Part shown: positions 21,681 to 33,129 of the stretch, piece after piece
Layout: each line of letters begins with the position of its first letter
Numbering within the stretch: the first letter of the stretch is position 1
Assembly: GCA_964019165.1 (NCBI GenBank)
Contig: OZ025270.1
Coordinates: 6,162,644-6,226,643 of the forward strand
Reading direction: 5' to 3'
DNA from: Mastigias papua
Lineage: Eukaryota > Cnidaria > Scyphozoa > Rhizostomeae > Mastigiidae
DNA: 64,000 nt
The notes under the pieces: generated by a model
What the model saw: the letters and a program-made list of their open reading frames with translations, nothing else
What the model was told of the DNA's origin: nothing
The model's database searches: none
Position numbers and translations under genes: made by a program

Positions 21681-23129
21681 ACATTTGCTAATTACAAGAT
21701 ACTTGGTGTTCATCTACTTTTGCGATCAGTTTTCAGATTTTTCATTTGTAAGAGAAACTGTTCCCACCTGTATGTAATAAGATTTCCGAATTTAGATTGT
21801 GCATTTGTTAGAATTATCGTCGGACGATTCGGCAGACATCAAGCGTCTTGTCGAAGCACCTCATCTATTTTAGTATGTTAAAGTTGTTGCATTGTTGTTT
21901 GTAGTTTGGACTCTCAGTGCTTGAAAAACGCTGAGGAGTGCCGTTTCTTGTTTGTTTACATGTATCGTCAGAGGCTGCAGAGGACATGAGTTAACAAAAT
22001 CACGTTAGTTCTCAGGGTATGCATATATACCTGCTAAGTAGAGAGGAAGAGAAAGGAGAAGGAGAAGACCAAGATCACTCCTCACGGTTCAATGGCAGGG
22101 ACTCAAGTCACCTCGTCGAACCATGCGTGTATATTTATTTAGTTAATTTATAGTTTATGCAAGATCACATCTAGAAATAAGAAGTCTCTCTCGGATATAT
22201 CTACTTGGAACAAAGACCGCTCGCGCATCACAAGAACATTCGCTTTTGGTTCGCCCTGCATCTCAAGACATTGTGGTTCATCTTCTACTATTTTCTCGTT
22301 CAGACATTTGTCCAGTTTACAAGAAGTAAATCATAACATGCATGCAGACAGCAGGGCAACTTCCCATTAATAAACATTGAAACATATATTAAAATTAAAT
22401 TAGTGCTGTTAGCCAATTTCTAGCAAACTCTGTCCTTCATTGTAAGCAGTGCCAAGCTAACTATTACCTTAAAGATAGTGACATGACTATGTTTGGCAAG
22501 GGGAGCCAGTAACTTCGTTTATTGATATAGGAGGATTCACCATGGTTGGATCCGCTGGGCAGGGAATTTTTAAACTTTTGCCATCTAGAATGGCTATAAA
22601 CACACTTTCCAAACTAAATTTTTCCGGTATGGTACCGTGCACAGGCGTGAATCCAAATAAAATTTTACAGCGAAAGTTCAAATAGACAGGAAATATAGAT
22701 GCAACAGAGAAAGCACTATAGTCCCTGTCAATCCAGAGTAGAGCCTTGCTTGTACATTGCAAGTCAGGAAAGTCAAAACGAAGCCTAGTTCTGCCCTTGT
22801 CGGTGATACAGTTTGTCACTATCTTGAAGTTTTGAAGCAATCATGGCGTGTTCATAACTCAAAGCGTCGAACGCGCGAACTGTGAATAACACTGGTACAT
22901 TTCTCTCTTACAGTCCAAGTAAATACACTAAATTTCCCTACCTATCAGCTCTCCAAACAACATGGCGGGCTGCGCGTTGCTCAATCCTGTTCTTAACTAT
23001 CAAGCAATAAGGCACAGGTCAACCAAGTTGATGAGAGAAATAGGGGCCCACAAAGAGGCTAGGAAGGATAGGCCCGGGATGCGATCGCATCTTGGCATCC
23101 CTTGCCAGTCCACCCCTGACGCCACAACC
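21681..23129. other. Stretch without recognised gene
   Basis: Contains an unassigned 117-codon minus-strand frame (22487-22840) and possible LTR-like sequence from 21807 (TGTTAGAATTATCG). Neither could be supported. Confidence 0.35.
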
Positions 23130-24770
23130 ATAGTAATCATTTTTCATATCAGTCTGCCTGTGTTCTCAAGTTCTTCTCTCGTACATTTTACAATCCTACC
23201 CCCATATCTTATTACTGGTACTGCCAACTGATACTGCCCAAATATTCATTGCAGCAATAGTACTTCTGCCGTTTAGATCCCGTATACACTAGCACGGAAA
23301 CAAAACTGGCACGGGTCTATTTCGGATCGGTACCAAATTTTTGTTGGCGCTTACACTGGACTGGACCCATATCAATACTTGTTTACACTGAGAACTGTAC
23401 TGGAACGGTTCCATTCACATGACCCTGTCTAACACCCAGTTATCAAATTAAATCGGCCTCGAGACGAGAAATTTTATTGTCTCGTATCCGATCCGTTCCA
23501 GTTCGGATCCGTGCCAGTCGTTTACAGTAGACCTCAACTGAAACGTAACCAAACTGGTACACTTTGGAAAGCGACCCCAAACTTATACGGATAGCCGATT
23601 CAGCAGTTCTAGTGTAAATGGAAGGCCTACCTGCACTCATATAAGTATGAATCCGTATGGATCCATTGTAAACGGGATCTAAATTTGATTTCAAAATAAG
23701 TTCAGTCTTCAATTTTCTATTCTTTTCGAAGCTCTCCATCATTTTTGTTCCCTTTATCCCGTCATGTTTTACTATCCAGTGTTTGTCCTAATTGATACGT
23801 TTTATCTTCTGTTAATTTGGGAAACTAATTCAATCACAACTGGATACCTTTCCTCGCTTCATAATAACCACCCCACACTTATCTATCCTGAATTACATAC
23901 CTATCACGATTGGATGTATAGACTGTATTCACAAGTTATTCTTTATCTCTCTCACTCCATCCAAACAATTTCGAGTTATTTATTTATGAGATGACTTAAC
24001 TTAGGCTTCATTTTCCCCAAATGATATCCAGCCAAGGCTATCCCATTGAGATATTCCACGTTTTATGTTTACATCCCTAATATCTGATCTCCTGTATTCA
24101 ACTGAACTTTTTCCGTTGACACACTCTTCTCAAAAACATTTTTAACATTAACAGCTGTCTCTAAAAGTTTAAACCCTTCATTACCCAAGAATGCAGTATC
24201 ACGTTATATGCTAACGGTTTCGTAATCCACATATGCCATTGCAAGAGTAGTGCGCCATCTTTTACAATTCCTGAGCACCATGCAATTAATCGGCAATTGA
24301 TCTTCCGTTTCTCGCGTATCTGTGCAACATCCTTTTTCTTCTGATGGTAAAATAGCGTTAATCTATAAGTGTTGATACAACAATTCAGAGAGTATACAGG
24401 ATATTAAATCCAACATAAGTAGTAAACACGAAATAGACCAGAAATTACTTGCAGCACTTAACTTACTCTTGTCTTTCATATATAATACTGTTCGTTCATT
24501 TATCATCCATGCCGGGGCATTCCTACTTTCTATCAGAACATTCAAGTGACAAGCAGCTCTTTCGTGCAATGATGATCAGTTTTCAGGCCAACAACCTTGT
24601 TTTCTGTCCGACCGATGCATTCGAATTCGGAATTTTCTTTACCAGCTTTCTTACACTGTGGACAGTAGTCTTCACACGATCTTGTTTGTTAACCCCCCCC
24701 CCCCCCCAATTCAATTTCAATCTCCTTCAGCCGTTCAGCGCTATCATTATGTTTCACTGAGATATCCCAT
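23130..24770 (-). mobile_element. LINE RT-domain remnant (minus strand)
   Basis: Degraded minus-strand frames include VNIKRGIFQWDSLGWISF near 24040, corresponding to the RT block RGIFQGDSLSP, and KMMESFEKNRKLKTE near 23720. A family of about 410 bp (23272-23683) is inserted in it. Probably the upstream part of the LINE at 20560-21480. A C tract (24691-24707) lies inside. Confidence 0.5.
23272..23683. mobile_element. MITE with TTTAGATCCCGT ends
   Basis: Inverted ends TTTAGATCCCGTATACA (left) and TGTAAACGGGATCTAAA (right) enclose 412 bp rich in inverted GGATCCGT/ACTGGTAC-like motifs. It has no coding frame with family support and lies inside a LINE remnant. Confidence 0.75.
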
Positions 24771-25029
24771 ATTCCACCACAGAACTTTACACTGTCATCT
24801 CCCTTCGGTATTACGCTCTCGTTAGTTACTACGTCATTCAGTTCAACAAAACTCTCTTGTGATTTGATGAAAACATCATATCTATTCTATATTGATTTAT
24901 GTGCTTTTCATATCTATCTTTGCTGTATTGGCTGTTATTCTTTGCCTGAGTTCTTCCAATACCTTTGCTCCTTTCTTCTTTAAACTGTAATTAGGGAGCT
25001 TTCCTTCGGGACTTGTGTGCCTACGATTG

Positions 25030-26960
25030 GTTAAGTTTCCTACAATGCTCTAACGATAATAATGCAGTAGTTGAAGAATGGAGTAGTTTGCTTTCGCAAA
25101 TCGCAGCAAACCATGCTCCCATAATACCAAGGTGAATATCTGAGAATTACTGCCTATGGCTATCTTCTGATCTGAAGGACTTATTCAAGTGTAGAGACAA
25201 ACTCAAAGCAGCAGCAGCTAAATCAAAATGTGAGACCCTAATGACTGCATATAGACAAGTAAGAGATCAAATATATAAGATGAACGCCGACTTAAAGGCT
25301 TCACAAAAACATTTGCATGAATGCGTAGGAAATGCTAATGAAACTTGATCAACCATGAACAAGCTAATTAATAAAAGATCGAGAGCAACACTAGTCCAGT
25401 CGTTTAAGGTAGGTTGTACAAAAGCTTTCGGCTCCAAGAAAATTGCAGACTCAGCGAATCGGTACTTTTGCATTATTGGTGAAAAGCTGAGCAAGGAGAT
25501 AACAGTGGCTGAGAATCCCCTTTTGAAAGGTGCCAATGTTGTAAATGTGCATCAATTTTTTTCTTAAAGTTGGCAAGCCTGTTTTGGCTGAATCTCTGAC
25601 CTGGATCTTTAACATCCCAACGTCACCTGGTATTCTCCCCAGCGATAGGAAGATAGCTTGAATTGCATCTATTGGAAAGGATGGCTCAAAAAATGTTTCT
25701 TATTATCGCCCCACATCGGTCATACCGGTCATCTCTCACCTTTTTTGAAAACTGATATATGATCATTTTACAGCCTTCTTACTGCAAATAAACTTATGTT
25801 CTCACAGTAATCTAGTTTCCGGTTAAAACGTCCGTTCTGAACTGCCTCTTCAAATGTACCAATGATTAGTAGTACCTCAATTATGAGAACAGAGAACATT
25901 TTTGCCGTCACTTTTGTGGATTTACAAAAGGCGTTTCGTACGGTGAATCATGATATTTTAAAGCAGAAACTGGAGCACTATGGGGTTAGAAATAAAGATT
26001 TACAGTTTCCACTCATACCTAACAAACAGAAAACAGTGCTGTAAGGTAAATGGGAAGCTCTCTAACCTGGAGTCAATAACAACAGGAGTTTCACACGGCT
26101 CTTGTCTAGGTCCTCTATTTTTCGTACTATACGTGAACGACCTCCATTTCTCTTTGAGATACTCAGAAATTAACACGTGCGCCGATGACAATAGCATTTC
26201 ATTTTCTTCAAAAATCCATTCAATTTCTAAATGAAGGTGTCAACGAGCACCTTCAGCACCTTAAATCTTGGCTAAATACCAACAAATCCTTCCTCAATGT
26301 GACCAACACAAAGTCTGGCGTTGGGCGGTAAGACGCGCCTTGTTTTATTGTAGATAACGAGCATGTTCCTATCGTAAAATTCATTAAATATCTAGGTGTA
26401 ATGGTGGATCAACACATCATTTGGGAAGAACAAATTTCTACTGTTAAAAAAAAATTTATATAGGAACAGGGTTGCTGAAATGCTTCCGAAAATATTTCCC
26501 TCTCCCCACCATACAAAGCATGTGCAAGAGCCTTGAAGAACCGTATTTGAGGCATTGCAGTCCAATAAGAGGGAGTTGTGGTTCCACAGCAAACAATGAA
26601 CTACGGAAACTTCAACATAGCAGCAAGAGAAATAGAAATAGTAGATATGATGCTCATCATTAATAAACTTGGGGCGCTCACTGTCAATGAAACTATTGAT
26701 AGGGGCACCTTGTGTATGGTACATAGATTTAATAACAGTCTCGCTCCCATTTACATTATAGAAATGGTTCCCTAGCGTTTCAGATACATGTGAAAGAACT
26801 ACGAAATACTAAAACAGATTTAGAAATTCCCTTGTGCAAATCTGCTTGGAGTAAAAAACGTTTTTCCTATAAAGGTGCAAGCGTGTGGAGTCATTTAAAT
26901 ACACATATCAAAATGCCCCCTGCATTTAAAGACTTCATAGAAGTGTAGCACACCGCGTTT
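25030..26960 (+). mobile_element. CR1/L2-like LINE, long decayed copy (plus strand)
   Basis: A nearly 2-kb trail on the plus strand holds ordered LINE blocks. 25355-25560: NKLINKRSRATLVQSFKV and the pre-RT region. 25570-25740: RT start. 25862-26044: the TFVDLQKAFRTVNHDI block. 25980-26234: GVSHGSCLGPLFFVLYVND and CADDNSISF, where the usual YADD reads CADD. 26350-26950: C-terminal EYLGV-like and SLNNSLAP-like blocks. Several stops and frameshifts show it is dead. Confidence 0.8.
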
Positions 26961-27573
26961 CTCTCTCGAACATTTTACTCTTCGATTGTCTTAAATCTCT
27001 CCTATCTGTTCTTTCCTGTCATGTGACTAACTAATTAGTCTCCAGTCTTTACACATCTCTACACTGTACATTGGGAATTACGAGACAGAGGAGAGTAGAA
27101 ATAGTGCTTTTAGATAAAGTGTCCTAGTGATCATAGATACCAAGTCTAATTTTTTATCTATGTTCTGTTTTTGTTTGCTTTTTTGATACAGTAACACATA
27201 GCAACAAGTTTGCTTTGATTTTCAGGCGTAATTAGCCATTTGCCGCTCAAATATGATCTAAAAACAATTTTAGGCTCAAAATAATAAATTTCATTAGTAT
27301 TGAGCCCTAGCAAACACTTAGGTATTCTTATAACAAAGTGTGCAAATGGAATACCAGTTACTGGGAAATCATTTTCTAGCAAAGCGTACGCATTGAATAC
27401 CCAAGTCTGAAAGTTGTGGCTTTATTTGTATCCCTTTTGGAAAACTACTAAATTTGCTTGGGTCCTTTTCGGTAAATTATATTATCCTGCATACACCCCA
27501 GCAAATAAAGATACGCCACAGGATACAATAAAACTTCCCAAATCTACCAAGTTTTCTAAAGTAAAGCTACTGA
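26961..27573. other. Non-coding stretch downstream of the GPCR
   Basis: No gene seen. It would contain the 3' untranslated region of the minus-strand GPCR. AATAAA-like motifs occur but none can be assigned. Confidence 0.35.
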
Positions 27574-28250
27574 TTAAAGTGAAGATATTTGTTCAACCTG
27601 CCTGTTCTCGATTATGACCGAGTCTGCCCGTGAATCATCTCTTGAGTTAGTTGCATTGGCTGATTTGACCGAATACATTGCAAAGCCATAACCTGCACGG
27701 TCAAGGACTTTTCCCTTCGCTTGTTTTGTTGGCTGGTTTGTACATGGTGGTAGAATATCGTTGAGAAATTGTTTCATTCTTTTTAAGTCTCGAATCATGA
27801 AATGTCGTGTGTCAGAAATCCCAAACCCATAGATGAAGGGATCGGCCAAACTGTTGCAGAATGAAAGGAAAACAAAGATGTTTCTGGTGTGGGCTGACAC
27901 TGAATCACCACTCACAACCTCATAAAGGAATACAGATGTAATGGGAACCGTGCATACTATGTAGACAACTGCTACAACGCCTGTCATGAATGCCACTTTG
28001 AAATGCTTCTTTCTGAAGTGAGCAAGCTCTAAGTCAGCTCCAAATGCCCCAGCTGGAATTGTTTGGTTAATCTTTCTCCTACTGAACAAAAACAGCCTAG
28101 ACTGCATGGTGACAATAAAAAATGATGTCGGAATGGTAACGACAGGATAGATGTATTGAAGTGCACTTGGGTATGCAATTATCAGTGCATCATCATAGCG
28201 GCTGGTGATGACGAGCAACACCCCCATTGAAACTCCAAATGCCCATCCGA
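27574..28250 (-). pseudogene. Class-A GPCR, C-terminal half (transmembrane 4 to tail), split by LTR element
   Basis: G-protein-coupled receptors of this class sit in the plasma membrane. The ligand cannot be guessed here. The frame begins with the rest of TM4 (WAFGVSMGVLLVIT), then a second extracellular loop without a Cys, TM5 near VVTIPTSFFIVTM, a basic third loop (FSRRKINQ), TM6 with CTVP in VVYIVCTVPITSVF, and TM7 with SLADPFIYGF, a DPxxY form of NPxxY. A basic helix 8 (IRDLKRMKQF) and a tail of about 75 residues follow. No internal stop occurs. Joined with 31292-31716, the receptor would be a single-exon protein of about 366 aa. The frame stays open into the LTR and gains an ATG at 28329. 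Confidence 0.85.
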
Positions 28251-28506
28251 TATAACATCCCTGCACTTGCAACTCTTTTACTTTAAGGAGCAGGTTCGAC
28301 ATTGACAAGATGAGACGCTTTCCGAACACAACACAACAATAATTTTATCTCATCAACACAACATTACACTTTCTCATTCGCTATATCTATATGTATGTTC
28401 CAAGCACAATCAGATACCTTTTTTATCTTCGTATCCCGGGGTTATAACATTTACAACACGGGGGTTGCCTAATGGATTTTAAGTGATACATTGTCACAGC
28501 CCTACA
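28251..28506 (-). repeat. 3' LTR
   Basis: 256 bp. On the minus strand it starts TGTAGGGCTG and ends GGATGTTATA. Apparently identical to 31036-31291. Contains an ATG at 28329 in frame with the GPCR half. Confidence 0.93.
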
Positions 28507-28518
28507 TTCTCCCCCTCT
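28507..28518 (-). other. Polypurine tract
   Basis: TTCTCCCCCTCT on the plus strand reads AGAGGGGGAGAA on the coding strand, directly before the 3' LTR. Confidence 0.8.
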
Positions 28519-28902
28519 AAAGAAAAGTTGTCTCTAACTCTAAACGATAGATAAAATAAAATTTCAAACTTCTACATGAGTGTTCTCTAGTTCTTCAACA
28601 ACAAAATGAGAAATTATCTCTGAGTTACTGGCGCGATTCTTGAATTCTCCAATAAACAAAATAACAGCAACAAAGTTAGTGAATGATATCTCGAGCTATC
28701 AATGCACTATGCGTTATCGATCGATCAGTACATTACCGGCGACAGTTGTTTCGAATGACGAGGCTAATTCGACCAATTCGACCAGGTACATTAGTACCGC
28801 GATGTTCAAATAGTCGAATGGAATATAGTTCAATCTTTTTTGACTTAAACAAATTAAAACGTAAGGATAAGAAAGTATCACTATGTACAAAATTGATTTC
28901 CT
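28519..28902 (-). other. 3' untranslated stretch of the LTR element
   Basis: Lies between the integrase stop codon and the polypurine tract. No coding frame with support. Confidence 0.5.
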
Positions 28903-30468
28903 TTATTGTCCCATGACGAAAATAGGTCTATCAAACCTGAGTGATGGTGGATATATTACGGTCTGTGGTATCGGCCAGCGATACTGTGGTCCACAGACAG
29001 GTATTCCAAACTGCATGTTCTCCGCTACAGTTTGCATCACACTGGGTTGTCCTGGAGCAAAGTAAGTCAATCTAGATGGTTGTTGACGAATACGTGTCGA
29101 TCGTTTATCTGATCTACTTTGATTATTACTCTGTGAAGTAATACGACGCGATTCTTCTTCGTCAAGACGCAAATCTGATTCTAGTGAATCGTTTTGATTT
29201 TGATCTACAATTGTTTGCAGTGGTACAGATGTTAGTTCATCATGTTCACTTTGCATTTCGTTTTGCTGGTTGTTGGAATCTGAGTGGTTTGCTTGATTAT
29301 CCTGAGTTGTTTCTTGTGAATCTCCAGATGGATTCTCACTCTGCATTATCACTATTACTTCTTCATCCGAACTTGAACTACTATCTTCTTCTACTATAGA
29401 TCTTTCCGCTGGACTGGTGCGATTTTGCAACCGAGGTGACACACGTGATCTACGATTTCGATGTTGACGAGCATTCTTGTGTGACTTTTGTGCAGGTGCA
29501 GGATCTTCTATCGGTAGATCATTGCATGGCAAAAGCAAATTTCTATGAAGTACTCGCGAAGGACCATTACCAGTTTCTCGTTTGACTTCATATACCGGCG
29601 ATAAAGGATCTGTACGGCGAACAACTACATATACTTCCTTTTCCCAAAAAGCACGTAGTTTTCCAGGGCCTCCCCTCTCCGACAGATTTCGTACCAACAC
29701 ACGATCATGTGGTTGTAAGTCAACAAACCTGACTTTCTTATCGTAATAGCGCTTGTTCCGTACAGCTGATGCTGAAGATCGCTTCTGTGCAAGGGCATAG
29801 GCCTCCTCCATCGCAGCCTTCCATTTATTCTTATATTCTGTATGACCTTTACTATCAACCGATTGATCCAAATTGAAAATGAGATCAATAGGTAAACGTG
29901 GATGTCTACCATAAAGGAGAAAGAAAGGAGAATAGCCAGTTGAGTCATTTCTCGTGCAATTATATGCATTAACTACTTTGTTTAGGTGCTCATGCCAACA
30001 ACTCTTATAAGATTCAGGTAATGTTCGGAGCATGGAAAGTAAAGTTCGATTGAAGCGCTCCACTTGTCCATTTCCTTGAGGGTGGTATGGCGTTGTACGA
30101 GAATGTCTAATACCACAAAGTTCTTGGATTCTATCGAAAAGTCGGTTTTCGAATTCCGCACCTTGATCATGATGTATCGCTTTTGGAAATCCAAAACGCA
30201 GGATGAAATCGTTATAAAGTTTCTCAGCTGCGGTTTTAGCGGACTTATTTCGTGTAGGATAGGCTTGTGCAAACCTCGTAAAGTGGTCCATAACTACCAA
30301 AATATACTCATAACCGCCTTTGCTACGTTCAAGGTGTAGAAAATCTATCGAAACTAATTCAAATGGAGATGTTGTCATAATTGGTTGTAAAGGTGCTCTT
30401 ATTGGAAGAACAGGGCGCTTTTGTTTGATGCAACTACAGGCATTTGTAATAAAATGTTCTATATCCAA
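28903..30468 (-). CDS. Integrase (Pol fragment) of Ty3/gypsy-like element
   Basis: Integrase inserts the cDNA copy into the chromosome. The 521-codon frame begins inside the second half of the zinc-finger ([10 protein letters not shown]). The catalytic DDE core follows: first Asp in VSIDFLHLE (near residue 42), second in HHDQGAEFE (near 104), Glu in GQVERFNR (near 140). Then comes the C-terminal beta domain ([13 protein letters not shown]) and a Ser/Asn/Gln-rich tail of nearly 200 residues. The first part of the zinc finger is out of frame because of the 178-bp duplication upstream. The active-site residues are intact, but without the other Pol domains the copy is not autonomous. Confidence 0.85.
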   Translation of the reverse strand: MDIEHFITNACSCIKQKRPVLPIRAPLQPIMTTSPFELVSIDFLHLERSKGGYEYILVVMDHFTRFAQAYPTRNKSAKTAAEKLYNDFILRFGFPKAIHHDQGAEFENRLFDRIQELCGIRHSRTTPYHPQGNGQVERFNRTLLSMLRTLPESYKSCWHEHLNKVVNAYNCTRNDSTGYSPFFLLYGRHPRLPIDLIFNLDQSVDSKGHTEYKNKWKAAMEEAYALAQKRSSASAVRNKRYYDKKVRFVDLQPHDRVLVRNLSERGGPGKLRAFWEKEVYVVVRRTDPLSPVYEVKRETGNGPSRVLHRNLLLPCNDLPIEDPAPAQKSHKNARQHRNRRSRVSPRLQNRTSPAERSIVEEDSSSSSDEEVIVIMQSENPSGDSQETTQDNQANHSDSNNQQNEMQSEHDELTSVPLQTIVDQNQNDSLESDLRLDEEESRRITSQSNNQSRSDKRSTRIRQQPSRLTYFAPGQPSVMQTVAENMQFGIPVCGPQYRWPIPQTVIYPPSLRFDRPIFVMGQ

Positions 30469-30645
30469 CTACCAAAATATACTCATAACCGCCTTTGCTA
30501 CGTTCAAGGTGTAGAAAATCTATCGAAACTAATTCAAATGGAGATGTTGTCATAATTGGTTGTAAAGGTGCTCTTATTGGAAGAACAGGGCGCTTTTGTT
30601 TTATGCAACTACAGACATTTGTAATAAAATGAGATGTTCTAATAA
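30294..30645 (-). repeat. About 178-bp tandem duplication in the integrase gene
   Basis: CTACCAAAATATACTCATAA starts at 30294 and again at 30471. The units agree until TTCTATATCC, except for two substitutions and a 13-bp extra stretch (near 30630) in the second. It breaks the pol frame. Confidence 0.9.
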
Positions 30646-31114
30646 AATGTTCTATATCCGTTTGCATACGAGGCCAAAAGAAACGTTGGCGAACGAGATC
30701 GAGGACCCTGTCAGTACCTAAATGACCCATCTCTTCGTGGAGTTCTTTCATAACAAATCTATGATATTTCGATGGTAAAACGATTTGTTTACGCGATCCA
30801 TTGTTTCGAATAAGAAGACCGTTATTTGTTAGTTCCAACTTATTCCATTCATGTAGTAAACGCTTTACGTTCTGTGACTCACGTGATATTTCACGAGGAG
30901 AAGGTTTAATTTTTCTACTTACAAAATTCAATACGCGACTGATTGTTTGGTCTTGAGCTTGACATAATTTTTTATTGTCACCATGCAGTCTAGGCTGTTT
31001 TTGGCAATCTTGTCGCGAAACACTGGCCACCATTTTATAACATCCCTGCACTTGCAACTCTTTTACTTTAAGGAGCAGGTTCGACATTGACAAGATGAGA
31101 CGCTTTCCGAACAC
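30434..31114 (-). pseudogene. Upstream Pol fragment (integrase zinc finger) joined to LTR-encoded start
   Basis: A 226-codon frame. Its first 26 residues are encoded by the 5' LTR (ATG at 31112). The following residues include a stretch matching antisense GPCR DNA. From about [13 protein letters not shown] on, it is normal gypsy Pol between RNase H and integrase, with the HHCC finger ([16 protein letters not shown], then CSCIKQK). It then enters the integrase core and ends at the tandem duplication. It is a truncated product with no catalytic core. Confidence 0.75.
30961..31003 (-). other. 43-nt segment matching the GPCR gene in inverse orientation
   Basis: The minus strand here agrees with the plus strand of the GPCR at 28087-28129 in 42 of 43 positions (core AACAGCCTAGACTGCATGGT). 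It lies at the junction between the 5' leader and truncated pol. Confidence 0.9.
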
Positions 31115-31291
31115 AACACAACAATAATTTTATCTCATCAACACAACATTACACTTTCTCATTCGCTATATCTATATGTATGTTCCAAGCACAATCAGAT
31201 ACCTTTTTTATCTTCGTATCCCGGGGTTATAACATTTACAACACGGGGGTTGCCTAATGGATTTTAAGTGATACATTGTCACAGCCCTACA
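31036..31291 (-). repeat. 5' LTR
   Basis: 256 bp, apparently identical to 28251-28506. The following minus-strand bases AAATGGTGGCCAGTG may hold a primer binding site (TGG...), but no tRNA could be named. Confidence 0.93.
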
Positions 31292-31716
31292 CCGACAATT
31301 GAAGCATAACGGACTCTTGACTCTGTCAGAATTTGATGAAGGTGAAAGGAATGGATGCATGCAATGTATCTCTCCAAGGAAAGAGCAGTTATAGACAAAC
31401 TAGAAATCACTGTCGTTGAACAACCAAAGAATAGTAGAAAGCCACGGTACACCATGCAGCCAGTTGATTGAAGTTTTATTGTTATGACTCTCGAGACAAA
31501 GCTTGAAATGAACAATGTACATACCATGATAGCATCTGACAAAGAAAGGGAGAACAAAATTGCATGACGCGGTAGGTCAAATCGGAAATCCACTGCAAGG
31601 ATCTTGATGATCATAATATGAAATGGTAATGTAACAAATGTCAGAAGCATCGGAAAAATGTAGCCCTCGGCATTCACACAAGTCTGAATATATGTGCTGT
31701 TGCCGTTAGCCATCAT
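31292..31716 (-). pseudogene. Class-A GPCR, N-terminal half (transmembrane 1 to 4), split by LTR element
   Basis: The first 141 residues of the receptor. A short extracellular N-terminus carries an N-glycosylation site (NST, residues 6-8). TM1 is near residues 18-40. TM2 is near 51-75 with LSLSDAI in place of the usual LAxxD. TM3 is near 87-112, starts with the conserved Cys87 and ends in SLERY (115-117), the ERY form of DRY. The frame enters TM4 (RYASIVG) and runs into the LTR, where a stop follows four codons later. The start could be Met1 or Met2. No intron is needed. Apart from the insertion nothing in either half is broken, which fits a recent knockout or a polymorphic allele. Confidence 0.85.
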
Positions 31717-32219
31717 TTCAAATTCTTCATCAATGAAAGCACTGCTCCATTATCTACCATTCTTCAAGCCTCATGAAATACTATGCTTAATTGTTCGCCG
31801 TTGCTCTTGATACTTCATGAGACTGAGCTGTTGGCGTTGGTCTTCGATCTCAGTACTCTGAATTCGATTCGCAAGCATTTCATATATACTTGTAAAAGGA
31901 GGGAGACAGGTGCAACGCTTCGGCATCTGGAAAACAGTCAATGGGATGTGAAAGAGGGAATCCGGGGGTTTCAAAGGTTGACACCCAAAACTGAGGCCAA
32001 GTCACAGATGGAATCCATATTCTCAAAAATTCCCTATAAGGATGAACTCCCAGTATGAAATGTGTTTGACAGAGTACTTTAAAGAAGCCAGCTTTCTCCC
32101 CAAGCCTAAAGACAACTTTATTGTTTCGGTAGTGCTGTAATTCAGCGAGATATAGAAAAAACAAACTATGCATATTGTTCACACTAACAAACTATAACAA
32201 TATCATGTCCATGGCTGCC
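31717..32219. other. Upstream region of the GPCR
   Basis: No gene recognised. A promoter for the minus-strand receptor should lie here, but no clear element was seen. Confidence 0.35.
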
Positions 32220-32226
32220 CATTTGT

Positions 32227-32690
32227 AGCAATATTTATATCTCTCACATTTATATTTAAAACTTTACATTCATATTTACACCTTTACATTTATATTTAAA
32301 CCTTTACATTTATCTTTAATTCTTTATAATTATTTAAACCTATACATTTATATTTAAATCTTTACATTTATATTTAAACCTTAACATTTGTTTTTAAATC
32401 TTTATATTTATATTTGAAGCTTCACATCTATATTTAAACATTTATATGTATATTTAAGCCCATTCATTTATGTTTAAATTTTTACATTTATATTGAAACC
32501 TTTACATTTACTTTTAAATCTTTACATTTACATTTAAACCTTAACATTTATTTCTAAATCTTTACATTTATAATTGAAGCTTCACATCTATTTTCAAACA
32601 TTTATATTTTATATCTAAATCCTTACATTTATATTGAAATCTTTACATTTATATTGAAATGTGTGTGTATATATATATATATATTGCACT
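32227..32690 (+). repeat. Degenerate minisatellite, TTTACATTTATATTTAAA units
   Basis: About 25 units of 17-18 bp of the kind CTTTACATTTATATTTAAA, with many variants, ending in a short (TA)n run near 32665-32683. Confidence 0.9.
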
Positions 32691-32731
32691 CTGTAACACT
32701 GTTAATTCTGATGCATGTGACTTCTGGTTTG

Positions 32732-33127
32732 TACTCTCGGATGCTTAATACAAGGGGGTCTTAATAGTTGGGGAGTGGGAACTTTTTATAACGGAGGTAA
32801 TAACGGTTAATAACGGAGGTCTTATTAACCGGGGGGGGGGGGATTTTCCATATAGGAAGCCTATCATGCGTTAAGTAATAGAACGCCATGTTGTATGGTC
32901 AAATAACTTACTTATAACTAAAATGAACACTCAAAACATAAATGCAATGGCATGGTACCTTTTCGAAAATATAAAACGAAAAAAAGTACGCCTTGACATA
33001 TAACTGACATGGGCCTTTGACACTTCAACTTACTAAAATGAATAAGCGGGGTCTTAATAAGACCCGTGGGCGGGAAAAACTTGAAAAATCAATACGCGTC
33101 CCTCCTTGTATTAAGCACCCGAGAGTA
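32732..33127. mobile_element. MITE, family A (copy 1)
   Basis: Inverted ends TACTCTCGGATGCTTAATAC and (reverse complement of the right end) TACTCTCGGGTGCTTAATAC, with TA at both borders. G-rich motifs (GGGGGTCTTAATA, AAGCGGGGTCTTAATAAG) lie inside each end. It has no ORF with family support. Confidence 0.88.
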
Positions 33128-33129
33128 CT

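Larger units (their letters stand above)
28251..31291 (-). mobile_element. Ty3/gypsy-like LTR retrotransposon inserted in a GPCR gene, internally deleted
   Basis: It has two 256-bp LTRs (28251-28506 and 31036-31291) that I read as identical, flanked by CCGA (28247-28250 and 31292-31295; the next base differs, T versus C). A polypurine tract abuts the 3' LTR. The interior keeps the integrase zinc finger, core and a long C-terminal tail. Gag, protease, RT and RNase H are missing, and a tandem duplication breaks the integrase frame. It must have moved, or been damaged, with proteins supplied by an intact relative. Confidence 0.9.

Noticed and set aside
21807..22390. Possible solo LTR starting TGTTAGAATT
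   Set aside because: No matching second copy, target duplication or clear CA end could be found in the window.
22487..22840. 117-codon minus-strand frame
   Set aside because: Looks protein-like but no family, splice site or neighbour supports it. A protein search would decide; a conserved match would reinstate it.
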